DNA of 64,000 nt, taken from positions 3,658,001-3,722,000 of the forward strand of contig NZ_JAFBBO010000001.1 in the NCBI RefSeq assembly GCF_016907235.1. Direction: 5' to 3'. Source of the DNA: Oerskovia jenensis. GTDB taxonomy: Bacteria; Actinomycetota; Actinomycetes; Actinomycetales; Cellulomonadaceae. The position numbers were made by a program, and so were the translations under genes. Position 1 is the stretch's first letter. Each line of letters begins with the position of its first letter. The notes below the pieces were generated by a model. It did no database searches. It saw only the letters and a program-made list of their open reading frames with translations, and was not told the origin of the DNA. Positions 1 through 7,464 of the stretch are shown one piece after another.

Positions 1-149
1 TGGCGGCCGCGTCCGGCGACGGGCTGGTCCTGGCCGCAGGGGGAGTCATCCCGTGGTCGTACGCGCCCGGGCGGGTGGGTACGCCGTACGTCGAGCGGGC
101 ACGCAGGCGTGGCGGCTCGGGCGGCCGGGAATGCTCCTGCCCGACGGCG

Positions 150-872
150 TCACGCGCCCGGGCGCACCAGCCCGGTCTCGTAGGCCGTCACCACGGCCTG
201 CACGCGGTCGCGCGCCTCGAGCTTGGCGAGGATGCGCCCGACGTGGGTCTTGACCGTGGCCTCGGCGACGAACAGGTCGCTCGCGATCTCGGTGTTCGAC
301 CGTCCCTTGGCCATGAGCACGAGAACCTCGCGCTCGCGCTCGGTGAGCGAGGAGACCTGCTGCTGGGCACCCGTGTCGACGAGCTGCTCGGCGGGCAGCG
401 CCACGACGAGGTGCTCGAGGAGCCGGCGGGTCGAGGACGGGGCGATCACGGCGTCGCCCGAGTGCACGGTGCGGATCGCCGCGAGCATCTCCTCGGGGGG
501 TGCGTCCTTGAGGAGGAAGCCGCTGGCCCCGGACCGGATGGCTTCGAGGACGTACTCGTCGAGGTCGAACGTCGTGAGCACGATGACGCGGGGCACGTGC
601 TGCCCGTCGGCGGCAGCCGCCGTGAGCTGTGCCGTCGCGGCGAGCCCGTCGAGGTGCGGCATGCGCACGTCCATGAGTACGACGTCGACGGGGTGGTCCG
701 CGAGCAGACGCAGCGCCTGGAGCCCGTCGCCGGCCTCGACCGTGACCTGGAGGTCGGGCTGCGAGTCGATCACCATCCGGAAGCCGGCCCGCACGAGCTG
801 CTGGTCGTCGACGAGCGCGACCCGGATCGGGGCGCGCTCGGGCAGGTCGGGCGTGAAGAAGGTGGAGGTCAT
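150..872 (-). CDS. NarL/LuxR-family response regulator
   Basis: A 240-residue cytoplasmic two-component response regulator. The receiver domain covers about residues 16-135, with the acidic pair in VALVDDQQ and the phospho-acceptor Asp68 in VVLMDVRMP. LTTFD and the Lys in GFLLKDAPP complete the active site. A LuxR-type helix-turn-helix follows (about 175-240, LTEREREVLVLMAKG, then NTEIASDLFVAEATVKTH). The ATG at 872 is chosen because it overlaps the stop of the upstream kinase as ATGA, so the pair is translationally coupled. AGGA lies 3-4 nt upstream. The partner kinase is the adjacent gene and targets are unknown. The family call is very secure; the signal sensed cannot be read. Confidence 0.95.
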   Translation of the reverse strand: MTSTFFTPDLPERAPIRVALVDDQQLVRAGFRMVIDSQPDLQVTVEAGDGLQALRLLADHPVDVVLMDVRMPHLDGLAATAQLTAAAADGQHVPRVIVLTTFDLDEYVLEAIRSGASGFLLKDAPPEEMLAAIRTVHSGDAVIAPSSTRRLLEHLVVALPAEQLVDTGAQQQVSSLTEREREVLVLMAKGRSNTEIASDLFVAEATVKTHVGRILAKLEARDRVQAVVTAYETGLVRPGA

Positions 873-2497
873 GGGTCCTGACGATCGTCGGGTGCGGGTG
901 CGGGTGCGGGTGCGGGTGCGGGTGCGGGTGCGGGTGCGGGTGCGGGTGCGGGTGCGGGTGCGGGTGCGGGTGCGGGTGCGGGTGCGGGTGCGGGGCGGAC
1001 CCTGCGGGGATCCATCCTGCCCGACAGGTGGGCCGGTGGGGGCGGCACGGGGCCAGGACCCGCCGCCGGACCCGCCGCCGGACCCGCCGTCGGGCCGGGC
1101 GGCGAGGACTGCGTGACGGCGGTCGACGGGGCCACGGGCGCGGCGCCGTCGAGCCGGGGGATGGGCATGGTGAACCGGACGCGGAAGCCGCCCCCGGGCC
1201 GAGGGCCCGTCGTGACCGAGCCACCGAAGATCACGGCGCGCTCGCGCATGCCGAGCAGCCCGTAGCCGGGGGTGTGCGGGCCGTCCGCGGAGGCACCCCT
1301 GCCGTCGTCGTCGACCGCGAGCTGGAGCGTGTCGAGACCCCAGGTCACGACGACCGTGACGGTGGGGTCGGGGCCCGCGTGCTTGAGGATGTTGGTGAGG
1401 GCCTCCTGGCAGACCCGGTACACGGTCAGGCCCGCGCCCGGAGGCAGGGCGCGCGGCGTGCCCATGCGCACGAGCGAGATACGCATGCCGCTGTCGCGCA
1501 CCTGCGCCACGAGCGTCTCGAGGTCGGCCGAGTCGGGCTGCGGGTTGAGCTCGACCCGACGGGTCGAGCCCGTGACGGGCGTCTGACCCGTGCGGGGAGG
1601 ACCGGCGGGCGAGGCGGGGCTCGCAGGAAGGCCGGTGGCGAGCGGTCGGGGGCGGTTGTTGAGACCGGGGGCGTGCGTGAGCTGGGCCGGTCCGGCGCCG
1701 CCGACGGCCTCTCGGTCGTCGGTGCGCAGGACCCCGAGGAGACGGCGCATGTCGGCCAGGGCCGCGCGCCCCGTCTCCGAGACGGTCGTGAGGGCGCGCG
1801 TGGCGGCAGCGGGGTCGGTCGCGCCGGCGTACCGGCCCCCGTCGGCCTGCGCGATGATGACCGACAGCGAGTGGGCGACGATGTCGTGCATCTCGCGGGC
1901 GATGCGCGAGCGTTCCGCGGCCGTCGCGATCTGCGCCTGTTGGTCGCGCTCGACCTCGAGGCGCTCGGCCCGGTCGACGAGCGCGTTGATGGTCTCGCGC
2001 CGTGAGCGGCGGACCAGGCCGAACGCCCAGACCGCGAGGAACATCATGGTCGAGAACATGGTGGTGAACAGCAGCACCCCGGCCGCCTCGCCCGGGCCGC
2101 TCGCCTGCATCGCGAGCGACAGCCCGAGCACGAGCGACCCGGCCGCCGAGGAGATCATCGCGGTGCGGTGCGCCCAGCGGGGACCGTAGACCGTGACCGA
2201 GAACAGCGAGACGAGCAGGAGGAAGTCGGCCGGGAGGAAGGAGATCCCGACGACCAGGTGGAGCAGGGCGACCGCGTAGACCGTGATCGCCGACGCCACG
2301 GGGCGGACCCGTCGCCACGGCAGCGGCGCGAGCATGCCGATCGTGAAGAGCATGGAGAGGGTCGAACCACCCGTGGCGGACGTCCCGAGGGCCCAGGCCG
2401 CAGGCACGAAGGCGAGCGCGACGACGATCGTCGTGGCCAGGTCGACGCCGAACCGGTGCCGCTCCCACCACTTGCCCATGTTCTCGTACCAACCCAT
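869..2497 (-). CDS. Sensor histidine kinase (HisKA_3 type) with Pro-Ala tail
   Basis: A 542-residue membrane sensor kinase, partner of the downstream NarL regulator. The N-terminus has about four to five hydrophobic segments (residues 15-150) with no obvious extracellular sensor domain. The dimerisation helix follows with phospho-acceptor His204 in AREMHDIVAHSLS, then a HATPase domain (VCQEALTNILKHA, DDDGRGA, GYGLLGMRERA). After the ATPase domain the protein continues with Gly-Pro-Ala units and 17 Pro-Ala dipeptides encoded by the GGGTGC tract. The ATG at 2497 lies 7 nt after a TAGGCT -10 box, which supports a leaderless transcript. A longer frame to 2722 has no support. The long disordered tail is unusual for this family. 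Confidence 0.93.
   Translation of the reverse strand: MGWYENMGKWWERHRFGVDLATTIVVALAFVPAAWALGTSATGGSTLSMLFTIGMLAPLPWRRVRPVASAITVYAVALLHLVVGISFLPADFLLLVSLFSVTVYGPRWAHRTAMISSAAGSLVLGLSLAMQASGPGEAAGVLLFTTMFSTMMFLAVWAFGLVRRSRRETINALVDRAERLEVERDQQAQIATAAERSRIAREMHDIVAHSLSVIIAQADGGRYAGATDPAAATRALTTVSETGRAALADMRRLLGVLRTDDREAVGGAGPAQLTHAPGLNNRPRPLATGLPASPASPAGPPRTGQTPVTGSTRRVELNPQPDSADLETLVAQVRDSGMRISLVRMGTPRALPPGAGLTVYRVCQEALTNILKHAGPDPTVTVVVTWGLDTLQLAVDDDGRGASADGPHTPGYGLLGMRERAVIFGGSVTTGPRPGGGFRVRFTMPIPRLDGAAPVAPSTAVTQSSPPGPTAGPAAGPAAGPGPVPPPPAHLSGRMDPRRVRPAPAPAPAPAPAPAPAPAPAPAPAPAPAPAPAPAPDDRQDP
890..991. repeat. 17 perfect tandem copies of hexamer GGGTGC
   Basis: Positions 890-991 are exactly 17 uninterrupted GGGTGC units on the + strand. 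In the kinase gene (minus strand) they read as Pro-Ala dipeptides. The other two minus frames would read His-Pro and Arg-Thr, and no frame is closed. A change by whole units keeps frame, so length variation would alter the protein tail without truncating it. The G3-N3 spacing fits consecutive G-quadruplexes on the strand that is template for the kinase and regulator mRNA. The repeat ends 18 nt before the regulator start codon. Confidence 0.98.
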
Positions 2498-2504
2498 GCC
2501 CGCA

Positions 2505-2510
2505 AGCCTA
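2505..2510 (-). promoter_or_regulatory. Leaderless -10 box TAGGCT for histidine kinase
   Basis: TAGGCT on the minus strand is followed by 7 nt and then the kinase ATG. This fits an actinobacterial TANNNT -10 element with transcription starting at or next to the start codon. No Shine-Dalgarno is visible. Confidence 0.6.
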
Positions 2511-2793
2511 GGTGGGGCCCCGCCGGGAGGCGTCCCCCCGTGGGCGGACCGGGGGCACGACCTGGGGACGATCCCGGCTCGGCGGTCGCGCGCGCCGGTG
2601 GGCCCGACCGGTCGGGAGACCCGTCGTGCGGGCAGCCTCCATGACGTCCTGGCGGTGTCCGCATGGCCCGCGTCACAGGGGGCAACCGGGCAGACCCGGG
2701 CAGAGCAGCCCGCCCGGGCCATCGATGTCCATCAGGCGTGTCATGGGTGTCCCACAGCGCCTGCCGGATAACGCCAAAGTTCTACGAATGCCC

Positions 2794-2799
2794 TAGCAT
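2794..2799 (+). promoter_or_regulatory. Leaderless -10 box TAGCAT for OmpR-type regulator
   Basis: TAGCAT lies 6 nt before the ATG at 2806, and no ribosome-binding site precedes that ATG. Transcription would start at the A of the start codon. Confidence 0.6.
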
Positions 2800-2805
2800 G
2801 ATCGA

Positions 2806-3489
2806 ATGACCCACGTACTGCTAGCGGAGGACGACCCGGCGATTGCCGAACCTTTGGCGCGTGCGCTGACGCGTGAGGGTTACAACGTGGTCGTGCAAGG
2901 AACTGGTCAAGGAGCGATCGACGCCGCGAACGGTGTCGACATCGTCGTGCTCGACCTGGGCCTCCCGGACATGGACGGCCTGGACGTCGCACGTGAGATC
3001 CGCAACAAGGGCCTGACGACGCCGGTCCTGGTCCTGACGGCACGTGCCGACGAGGTCGACCTCGTCGTCGGTCTCGACGCCGGCGCGGACGACTACGTGA
3101 CCAAGCCCTTCCGTCTGGCCGAGCTCCTCGCCCGCGTGCGGGCGCTCCTGCGGCGCACCCACGGTGACACCGCCGACGAGGAGGAGCTGGTCGCGCAGGA
3201 CGTCCGCATCGACGTCGCTGCCCACCGTGCCTTCCAGGGCGACCGTGAGCTGCACCTGACCACCAAGGAGTTCGAGCTGCTGCGCGTGCTCATCGCGAGC
3301 GCGGGCTCCGTGGTCGTGCGCGACACGCTCATGCGGGACGTGTGGGGGTCGGAGCCCGTGGGCTCCACCAAGACGCTGGACATGCACGTGTCCTGGCTGC
3401 GCCGCAAGCTCGGCGACGACGCCAACTCGCCCCGCTACGTCTCGACGGTCCGAGGACTCGGCTTCCGTTTCGAGACCGGCGAGGGCTGA
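2806..3489 (+). CDS. OmpR/PhoB-family response regulator
   Basis: A 227-residue response regulator. The receiver domain (1-120) shows the acidic pocket LLAEDD, phospho-acceptor Asp50 in IVVLDLGLPDMDG, the Thr in LVLTARADE and the Lys in DDYVTKPF. A winged-helix Trans_reg_C domain follows (about 135-225) with LTTKEFELLRVL and the typical VRGLGFRF end. It sits 32 nt upstream of its kinase. The short -10-to-ATG distance and absent Shine-Dalgarno suggest a leaderless mRNA. Position before an envelope-glycan block suggests an envelope role, but this is inference. Confidence 0.95.
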   Translation: MTHVLLAEDDPAIAEPLARALTREGYNVVVQGTGQGAIDAANGVDIVVLDLGLPDMDGLDVAREIRNKGLTTPVLVLTARADEVDLVVGLDAGADDYVTKPFRLAELLARVRALLRRTHGDTADEEELVAQDVRIDVAAHRAFQGDRELHLTTKEFELLRVLIASAGSVVVRDTLMRDVWGSEPVGSTKTLDMHVSWLRRKLGDDANSPRYVSTVRGLGFRFETGEG

Positions 3490-3521
3490 TCAGCCCCGAG
3501 GGCTGGACGAAGGAGTAGGGC

Positions 3522-4874
3522 GTGCGTCGACGCGTGCTGCAGGCGACGGTCGCGGCCGTCGCCGTCGCCGTCCTGCTCCTGGGCTTCCCCCTGGCCTTCC
3601 TCAGCGCCCAGTTCGTGCTCGCGAACGAGAAGGCCCAGCTCCAGGGTCGGGTGGACACGCTCGCCCGGAACATCGACGCCCGGCTCGCGCAGAACGAGCC
3701 GATCCCGCAGTCGGTCCTGGACAACGCGTCCGAGGGGCGCCCGGGAGAGCTGCCGGCGTACGTCTTCGTCAATCTGCCCGACGGCGAGCACATGACCGCG
3801 GGCGAGGCCATCTCCGGGCGGGTCAACGAGGCCGCGGACCGGACGGACCAGAACGCGACCGTGGCCCTGACCACGTCGTTCGCCGACAGCTACTGGAACG
3901 CCGCGAAGATCGTCCTGCTGGTCGTGGCGGCCTCCGTGGTCGCCTTCGCCGCAGGTATCGCCATGGCCGTGTGGCAGGCCAACCGCTTGTCGGCGCCGCT
4001 CGTGTACCTCGCGGCCTCGGCCGAGCAGCTCGGGTCGGGCCAGGTGCGCCCACGTCTCGAGCTCTCCGGCGTCGAGGAGATCGACCTCGTCGCGGCCGAG
4101 CTCGCGCGCAGCTCGGACCGCCTGGCCGGACGTCTCGCCGCCGAGCGCCAGTTCGCCTCCGACGCCTCGCACCAGCTCCGGACGCCCTTGACCGCGCTGA
4201 GCATGCGGCTCGAGGAGATCTCGATGGCCTCCGACGACCCGGCGATCCAGGAGGAGGCGCGCATCTCGCTCGAGCAGGTCGAGCGCCTCGTCACGGTCGT
4301 CGACGACCTGCTCACGCAGTCGCGCCGCGCGCAGGGTGGCACGACCGAGGCCGTCCGCCTCATCGACGTCGTGCACCAGCAGGAGGAGGAGTGGGTCCCC
4401 ACCTTCGCCAAGGCCGGTCGCCGGCTCGTGGTCGACGTACCCGAGGGCTACCAGGTCCTCGCGACCCCCGGGGCGCTCGCGCAGGTGCTCGCCACGCTCA
4501 TCGAGAACTCGCTCAAGCACGGTGCGGGCACCACGACGGTCCGTGCCCGCCCGAGCGGGACGAGCGGTGCCGTCGCGATCGAGGTCGGGGACGAGGGCGA
4601 GGGGGTCTCCGACGAGATGGCCTCGCGCGTCTTCGAGCGTGGTGCGACCTCGGGCGCCGGGACGGGTCTCGGTCTCGCGCTCGCCCGTGACCTGGCCGCG
4701 GCGGACGGCGGCCGGCTCGAGCTGGCCCAGCGTCGCCCACCGATCTTCGCGCTCTTCCTCGCGGGCGTGCCCCGCACCCTCGACCCGCGGATCGTGCTCC
4801 CGACCGGGACCACGATCTCGGCGTCCGGCGCGCGACGGCGGCGCCGCAGGCGCGGTCGGGACGCCGAGAGCTAG
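3522..4874 (+). CDS. Sensor histidine kinase (HAMP-HisKA-HATPase)
   Basis: A 450-residue membrane sensor kinase, cognate to the preceding OmpR-type regulator. Transmembrane helix 1 is at about 7-30, an extracellular sensor loop of about 95 residues follows, and helix 2 is at about 127-150. Next come HAMP, HisKA with His217 in DASHQLRTPLTAL, and HATPase (TLIENSLKHG, VGDEGEGVSDE, TGLGLALARDLAAADGG). The GTG at 3522 has AAGGAG 6 nt upstream. The C-terminal tail is Arg-rich. The gene converges on and overlaps the GtrA gene by 4 nt, with no terminator hairpin visible between them. Confidence 0.94.
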   Translation: MRRRVLQATVAAVAVAVLLLGFPLAFLSAQFVLANEKAQLQGRVDTLARNIDARLAQNEPIPQSVLDNASEGRPGELPAYVFVNLPDGEHMTAGEAISGRVNEAADRTDQNATVALTTSFADSYWNAAKIVLLVVAASVVAFAAGIAMAVWQANRLSAPLVYLAASAEQLGSGQVRPRLELSGVEEIDLVAAELARSSDRLAGRLAAERQFASDASHQLRTPLTALSMRLEEISMASDDPAIQEEARISLEQVERLVTVVDDLLTQSRRAQGGTTEAVRLIDVVHQQEEEWVPTFAKAGRRLVVDVPEGYQVLATPGALAQVLATLIENSLKHGAGTTTVRARPSGTSGAVAIEVGDEGEGVSDEMASRVFERGATSGAGTGLGLALARDLAAADGGRLELAQRRPPIFALFLAGVPRTLDPRIVLPTGTTISASGARRRRRRRGRDAES

Positions 4875-5482
4875 ATCGTGTCGGAGAGGTTGTCGGCAGC
4901 AGCCGCGGAGGGCGCGTCGGCGTGCGGGGCGCTCTCCTGCGGCCGGGCGCGGACGACGGGACCGGTACCGGTGAACACCACGCGCCGGTAGGCGACGTAG
5001 CGGAACCCGTTGGCCAGCGCGAGGCCGACCCCGTTCGCCGCGAGGTTCTCCGCGAGCGGTGAGGTCAGCCCCAGGACGTCCGTCGTGAACGCGAGCACGC
5101 CGAGCGAGATGGCCATGCCGGCCGCGTTGACGAGCAGGAAGGTCAGCAGCTCGCGGCCGTGCCGGGTCGTGCGACGGTCGGAGAAGGTCCAGTAGCGGCT
5201 GCCGAGCCACGAGACGATCGTGGCGACGCTCACGGCGATCGCCTTGGCCTCGAGCGGGCTCGCGCTCAGCGCCTCCCAGGGGCCGAACCGCAAGAGGTTG
5301 AACAGCCCGAGGTCCACGAAGAACGCGACGGTCCCCACGAAGCTGAACCGGCCCAGCTCGGCCAGACGCGCGACGACGCGCGTCCGGCGCTGGAGGGCGC
5401 CCGACGTCTGGCGCACGGCGGCCCCGGAGGGGACGGGCGCCCGGACGGGGGCGAGCGAGAACTCGTCGACCTGGCTGGACAT
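4871..5482 (-). CDS. GtrA-family membrane protein
   Basis: A 203-residue protein with four predicted membrane helices (about 45-165) typical of GtrA, a family thought to flip polyprenyl-phosphate sugars or support cell-wall glycan synthesis. Family-like features are FSFVGTVAFFVDLGLFNLL near the first helix and NGFRYVAYRRVVF after the last. The ATG at 5482 is chosen because TACCCT lies 7 nt upstream, whereas the longer frame to 5593 starts inside low-complexity sequence. It is divergent from purK, an arrangement I recall for Rv3277 and purK in M. tuberculosis. The substrate cannot be inferred. Confidence 0.88.
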   Translation of the reverse strand: MSSQVDEFSLAPVRAPVPSGAAVRQTSGALQRRTRVVARLAELGRFSFVGTVAFFVDLGLFNLLRFGPWEALSASPLEAKAIAVSVATIVSWLGSRYWTFSDRRTTRHGRELLTFLLVNAAGMAISLGVLAFTTDVLGLTSPLAENLAANGVGLALANGFRYVAYRRVVFTGTGPVVRARPQESAPHADAPSAAAADNLSDTI

Positions 5483-5489
5483 GACCGGC

Positions 5490-5495
5490 AGGGTA
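5490..5495 (-). promoter_or_regulatory. Leaderless -10 box TACCCT for gtrA-like gene
   Basis: Minus-strand TACCCT is followed by 7 nt and then ATG, with no Shine-Dalgarno. It faces the purK promoter about 75 bp away. Confidence 0.55.
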
Positions 5496-5569
5496 CGCCG
5501 TGGACCTGGGAGAACTTGCCAGGGGCAACCACCGGGTGGGACAGGTCGGCCGAGAGGCGTTCGAGCGAC

Positions 5570-5575
5570 TACCCT
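5570..5575 (+). promoter_or_regulatory. Leaderless -10 box TACCCT for purK
   Basis: TACCCT followed by 8 nt and then the GTG at 5584. It decides the purK start, because a more upstream start at 5500 would lie before this promoter. Confidence 0.55.
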
Positions 5576-5583
5576 CGGTACAC

Positions 5584-6834
5584 GTGTCAGCACCAGTGAT
5601 CGCCGTTGTCGGAGGCGGGCAGCTCGCCCGCATGATGGCCCCTGCGGCCGGTGAGCTCGGGGTGCACCTGCGGGTGCTCGTCGAGGCTCCCGGGTCGTCG
5701 GCGGCCCAGGTGGTGACCGACGCCCCGGTGGGTGCGGCCACCGACGAGGCCGCGATCCGCGACCTCATCGCGCCCGCCGACGGCCGAGCCCGTGCCGACG
5801 TCCTCACGTTCGAGCACGAGCACGTGCCCAACGACCTGCTGACCGACCTCATCGCGCACGGCACCCCCGTGCGGCCCGCGCCGCACGCCCTGGTCCAGGC
5901 GCAGGACAAGATCGTGATGCGTCGACGCCTGACCGAGCTCGGCGCCCCGTGCCCGCGCTGGGCCCCGCTGCCGGTCGACCCCGAGCAGGGGCACGCGACG
6001 CTCGCCGCGTTCCTCGCCGAGGTCGGCGGTCAGGCCGTGGTCAAGACGTCCCGCGGCGGGTACGACGGCAAGGGCGTGCGGATCGTCTCCTCGGCCGACG
6101 AGGCCGCCGACTGGTTGGCCGCCGCGGCGGCGGGCGGCCCCCAGCTCCTCGTCGAGGAGAAGGTCCCGTTCACCCGCGAGCTCGCGGTCCTGGTCGCCCG
6201 CCGCCCGAGCGGTGAGGTCCGCACGTGGCCCGTCGTCGAGTCGATCCAGCGGGACGGCGTCTGCTCGGAGGTCATCGCCCCTGCTCCCGACCTGACCGAC
6301 GAGGAGGCCGACGCGGCCCGCACGGCAGCCGTCGCGATCGCCGAGGGCCTCGACGTGACCGGCGTGCTCGCGGTCGAGATGTTCGAGGTCGTCGATGGCG
6401 CTGCCGGCGCTGCCGGGGCTGACGGCCGCCCCGCCCGCCGCGTCCTGGTCAACGAGCTCGCGATGCGCCCCCACAACTCCGGGCACTGGACCATCGACGG
6501 CTCGGTCACGAGCCAGTTCGAGCAGCACCTGCGCGCCGTCCTCGACCTCCCGCTCGGCGACACCTCGCCCACGGCGCCGTGGACCGTCATGGCCAACGTG
6601 CTCGGCTCGAGCCTCCCGGCGCTCACCGACGCACTGCCCGACGTCCTGGGCACGTTCCCCGACGCGCGCGTCAACCTCTACGGCAAGGACGTGCGCCCGG
6701 GCCGCAAGCTCGCCCACGTGAACGTGAGCGGCCAGGACCTGGACGAGGTCCGCCGTCGGGCGCTGGGCGCGGCAGCGCTGCTGCGCGGCGAGGCCCTTCC
6801 CGAGAACCCCACCACCACCGAGACGAAGGCCTGA
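5584..6834 (+). CDS. purK: N5-carboxyaminoimidazole ribonucleotide synthase PurK
   Basis: A 416-residue ATP-grasp enzyme that converts AIR, ATP and bicarbonate to N5-CAIR in purine synthesis. The N-terminal Rossmann-like segment is VIAVVGGGQLARMMAPAA. The ATP-grasp core shows KTSRGGYDGKGVRI, LLVEEKVPFTRELAVLVAR, and the C-terminal NELAMRPHNSGHWTID. Length matches actinobacterial PurK. GTG at 5584 is favoured by the conserved N-terminus and the leaderless promoter just upstream. It is followed 3 nt later by purE, which takes its product. Confidence 0.97.
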   Translation: MSAPVIAVVGGGQLARMMAPAAGELGVHLRVLVEAPGSSAAQVVTDAPVGAATDEAAIRDLIAPADGRARADVLTFEHEHVPNDLLTDLIAHGTPVRPAPHALVQAQDKIVMRRRLTELGAPCPRWAPLPVDPEQGHATLAAFLAEVGGQAVVKTSRGGYDGKGVRIVSSADEAADWLAAAAAGGPQLLVEEKVPFTRELAVLVARRPSGEVRTWPVVESIQRDGVCSEVIAPAPDLTDEEADAARTAAVAIAEGLDVTGVLAVEMFEVVDGAAGAAGADGRPARRVLVNELAMRPHNSGHWTIDGSVTSQFEQHLRAVLDLPLGDTSPTAPWTVMANVLGSSLPALTDALPDVLGTFPDARVNLYGKDVRPGRKLAHVNVSGQDLDEVRRRALGAAALLRGEALPENPTTTETKA

Positions 6835-6837
6835 GAC

Positions 6838-7395
6838 ATGACGGAGAGCACCCCAGTGACCAGCACGCCCGTGGTCGGGATCGTGATGGGATCCGACTCC
6901 GACTGGCCCGTGATGCAGGAGGCCGCGAACGCGCTGCGCGAGTTCGACGTGGCCATCGAGGTCGACGTCGTCTCGGCCCACCGCATGCCCACCGAGATGA
7001 TCGACTACGGCCGCGAGGCCGCCGGCCGCGGGATCCGCGTCATCATCGCGGGTGCCGGGGGAGCGGCCCACCTGCCCGGCATGCTCGCGGCCGTGACGCC
7101 GCTGCCCGTCATCGGCGTGCCCGTGCCGCTGCGCTACCTCGACGGCATGGACTCGCTCCTGTCGATCGTGCAGATGCCCGCAGGCGTGCCCGTGGCGACC
7201 GTCTCGATCGGGGGCGCGCGCAACGCGGGCCTGCTGGCCGCGCGCATCCTCGCCTCGGGCACGGACGACGACGCCGCTCGCCTGCGCCGGCAGATGGTCG
7301 CGTTCCAGGAGGGGCTGAGCGAGCAGGCCCACGCCAAGGGGGCCGCGCTGCGCGCGCTGGTCGCGGGCGAGCGCCGCACGGGCTTCGGGGCGTAG
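6838..7395 (+). CDS. purE: N5-carboxyaminoimidazole ribonucleotide mutase PurE
   Basis: A 185-residue enzyme converting N5-CAIR to CAIR. Class I signatures are visible: [27 protein letters not shown] with the catalytic His, and [15 protein letters not shown]. The ATG lies 3 nt after the purK stop, so the two form one operon. A strong hairpin follows 12 nt after the stop and closes the operon. Confidence 0.97.
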   Translation: MTESTPVTSTPVVGIVMGSDSDWPVMQEAANALREFDVAIEVDVVSAHRMPTEMIDYGREAAGRGIRVIIAGAGGAAHLPGMLAAVTPLPVIGVPVPLRYLDGMDSLLSIVQMPAGVPVATVSIGGARNAGLLAARILASGTDDDAARLRRQMVAFQEGLSEQAHAKGAALRALVAGERRTGFGA

Positions 7396-7407
7396 GCGCC
7401 CCAGCAC

Positions 7408-7450
7408 CACGCGAGGGGCCCGCACCGTCACGGTGCGGGCCCCTCGCGTG
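7408..7450. terminator. Bidirectional hairpin terminator between purE and LCP gene
   Basis: A perfect 20-bp inverted repeat (7408-7427 with 7431-7450) with a 3-nt loop lies between two convergent genes. There is no long U tract, as is common in high-GC actinobacteria. Confidence 0.85.
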
Positions 7451-7464
7451 CGGTCGTCCGAGGA

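Larger units (their letters stand above)
2498..2805. other. Divergent intergenic region between two two-component systems
   Basis: This 308-base stretch separates the NarL-type kinase (minus) from the OmpR-type regulator (plus). Apart from a -10 box at each edge (2505-2510 minus, 2794-2799 plus) I see no RNA gene, hairpin terminator or convincing small ORF. Confidence 0.6.

Noticed and set aside
1-149. Possible gene fragments at the window start, including an ATG at 49 on the minus strand
   Set aside because: No ribosome-binding site, -10 box or recognisable protein segment supports any of the open frames in these 149 bases.
890-991. CRISPR-like array
   Set aside because: The hexamer repeats have no spacers, and the 309-bp repeats at 23149-24384 are coding; no array of 24-37 bp repeats with unique spacers was seen.
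150-2492. 780-codon frame joining regulator and kinase through the hexamer repeat
   Set aside because: Its upstream half is the wrong frame of the kinase gene. The kinase and regulator are separate genes with ATGA overlap; the repeat merely leaves all frames open.
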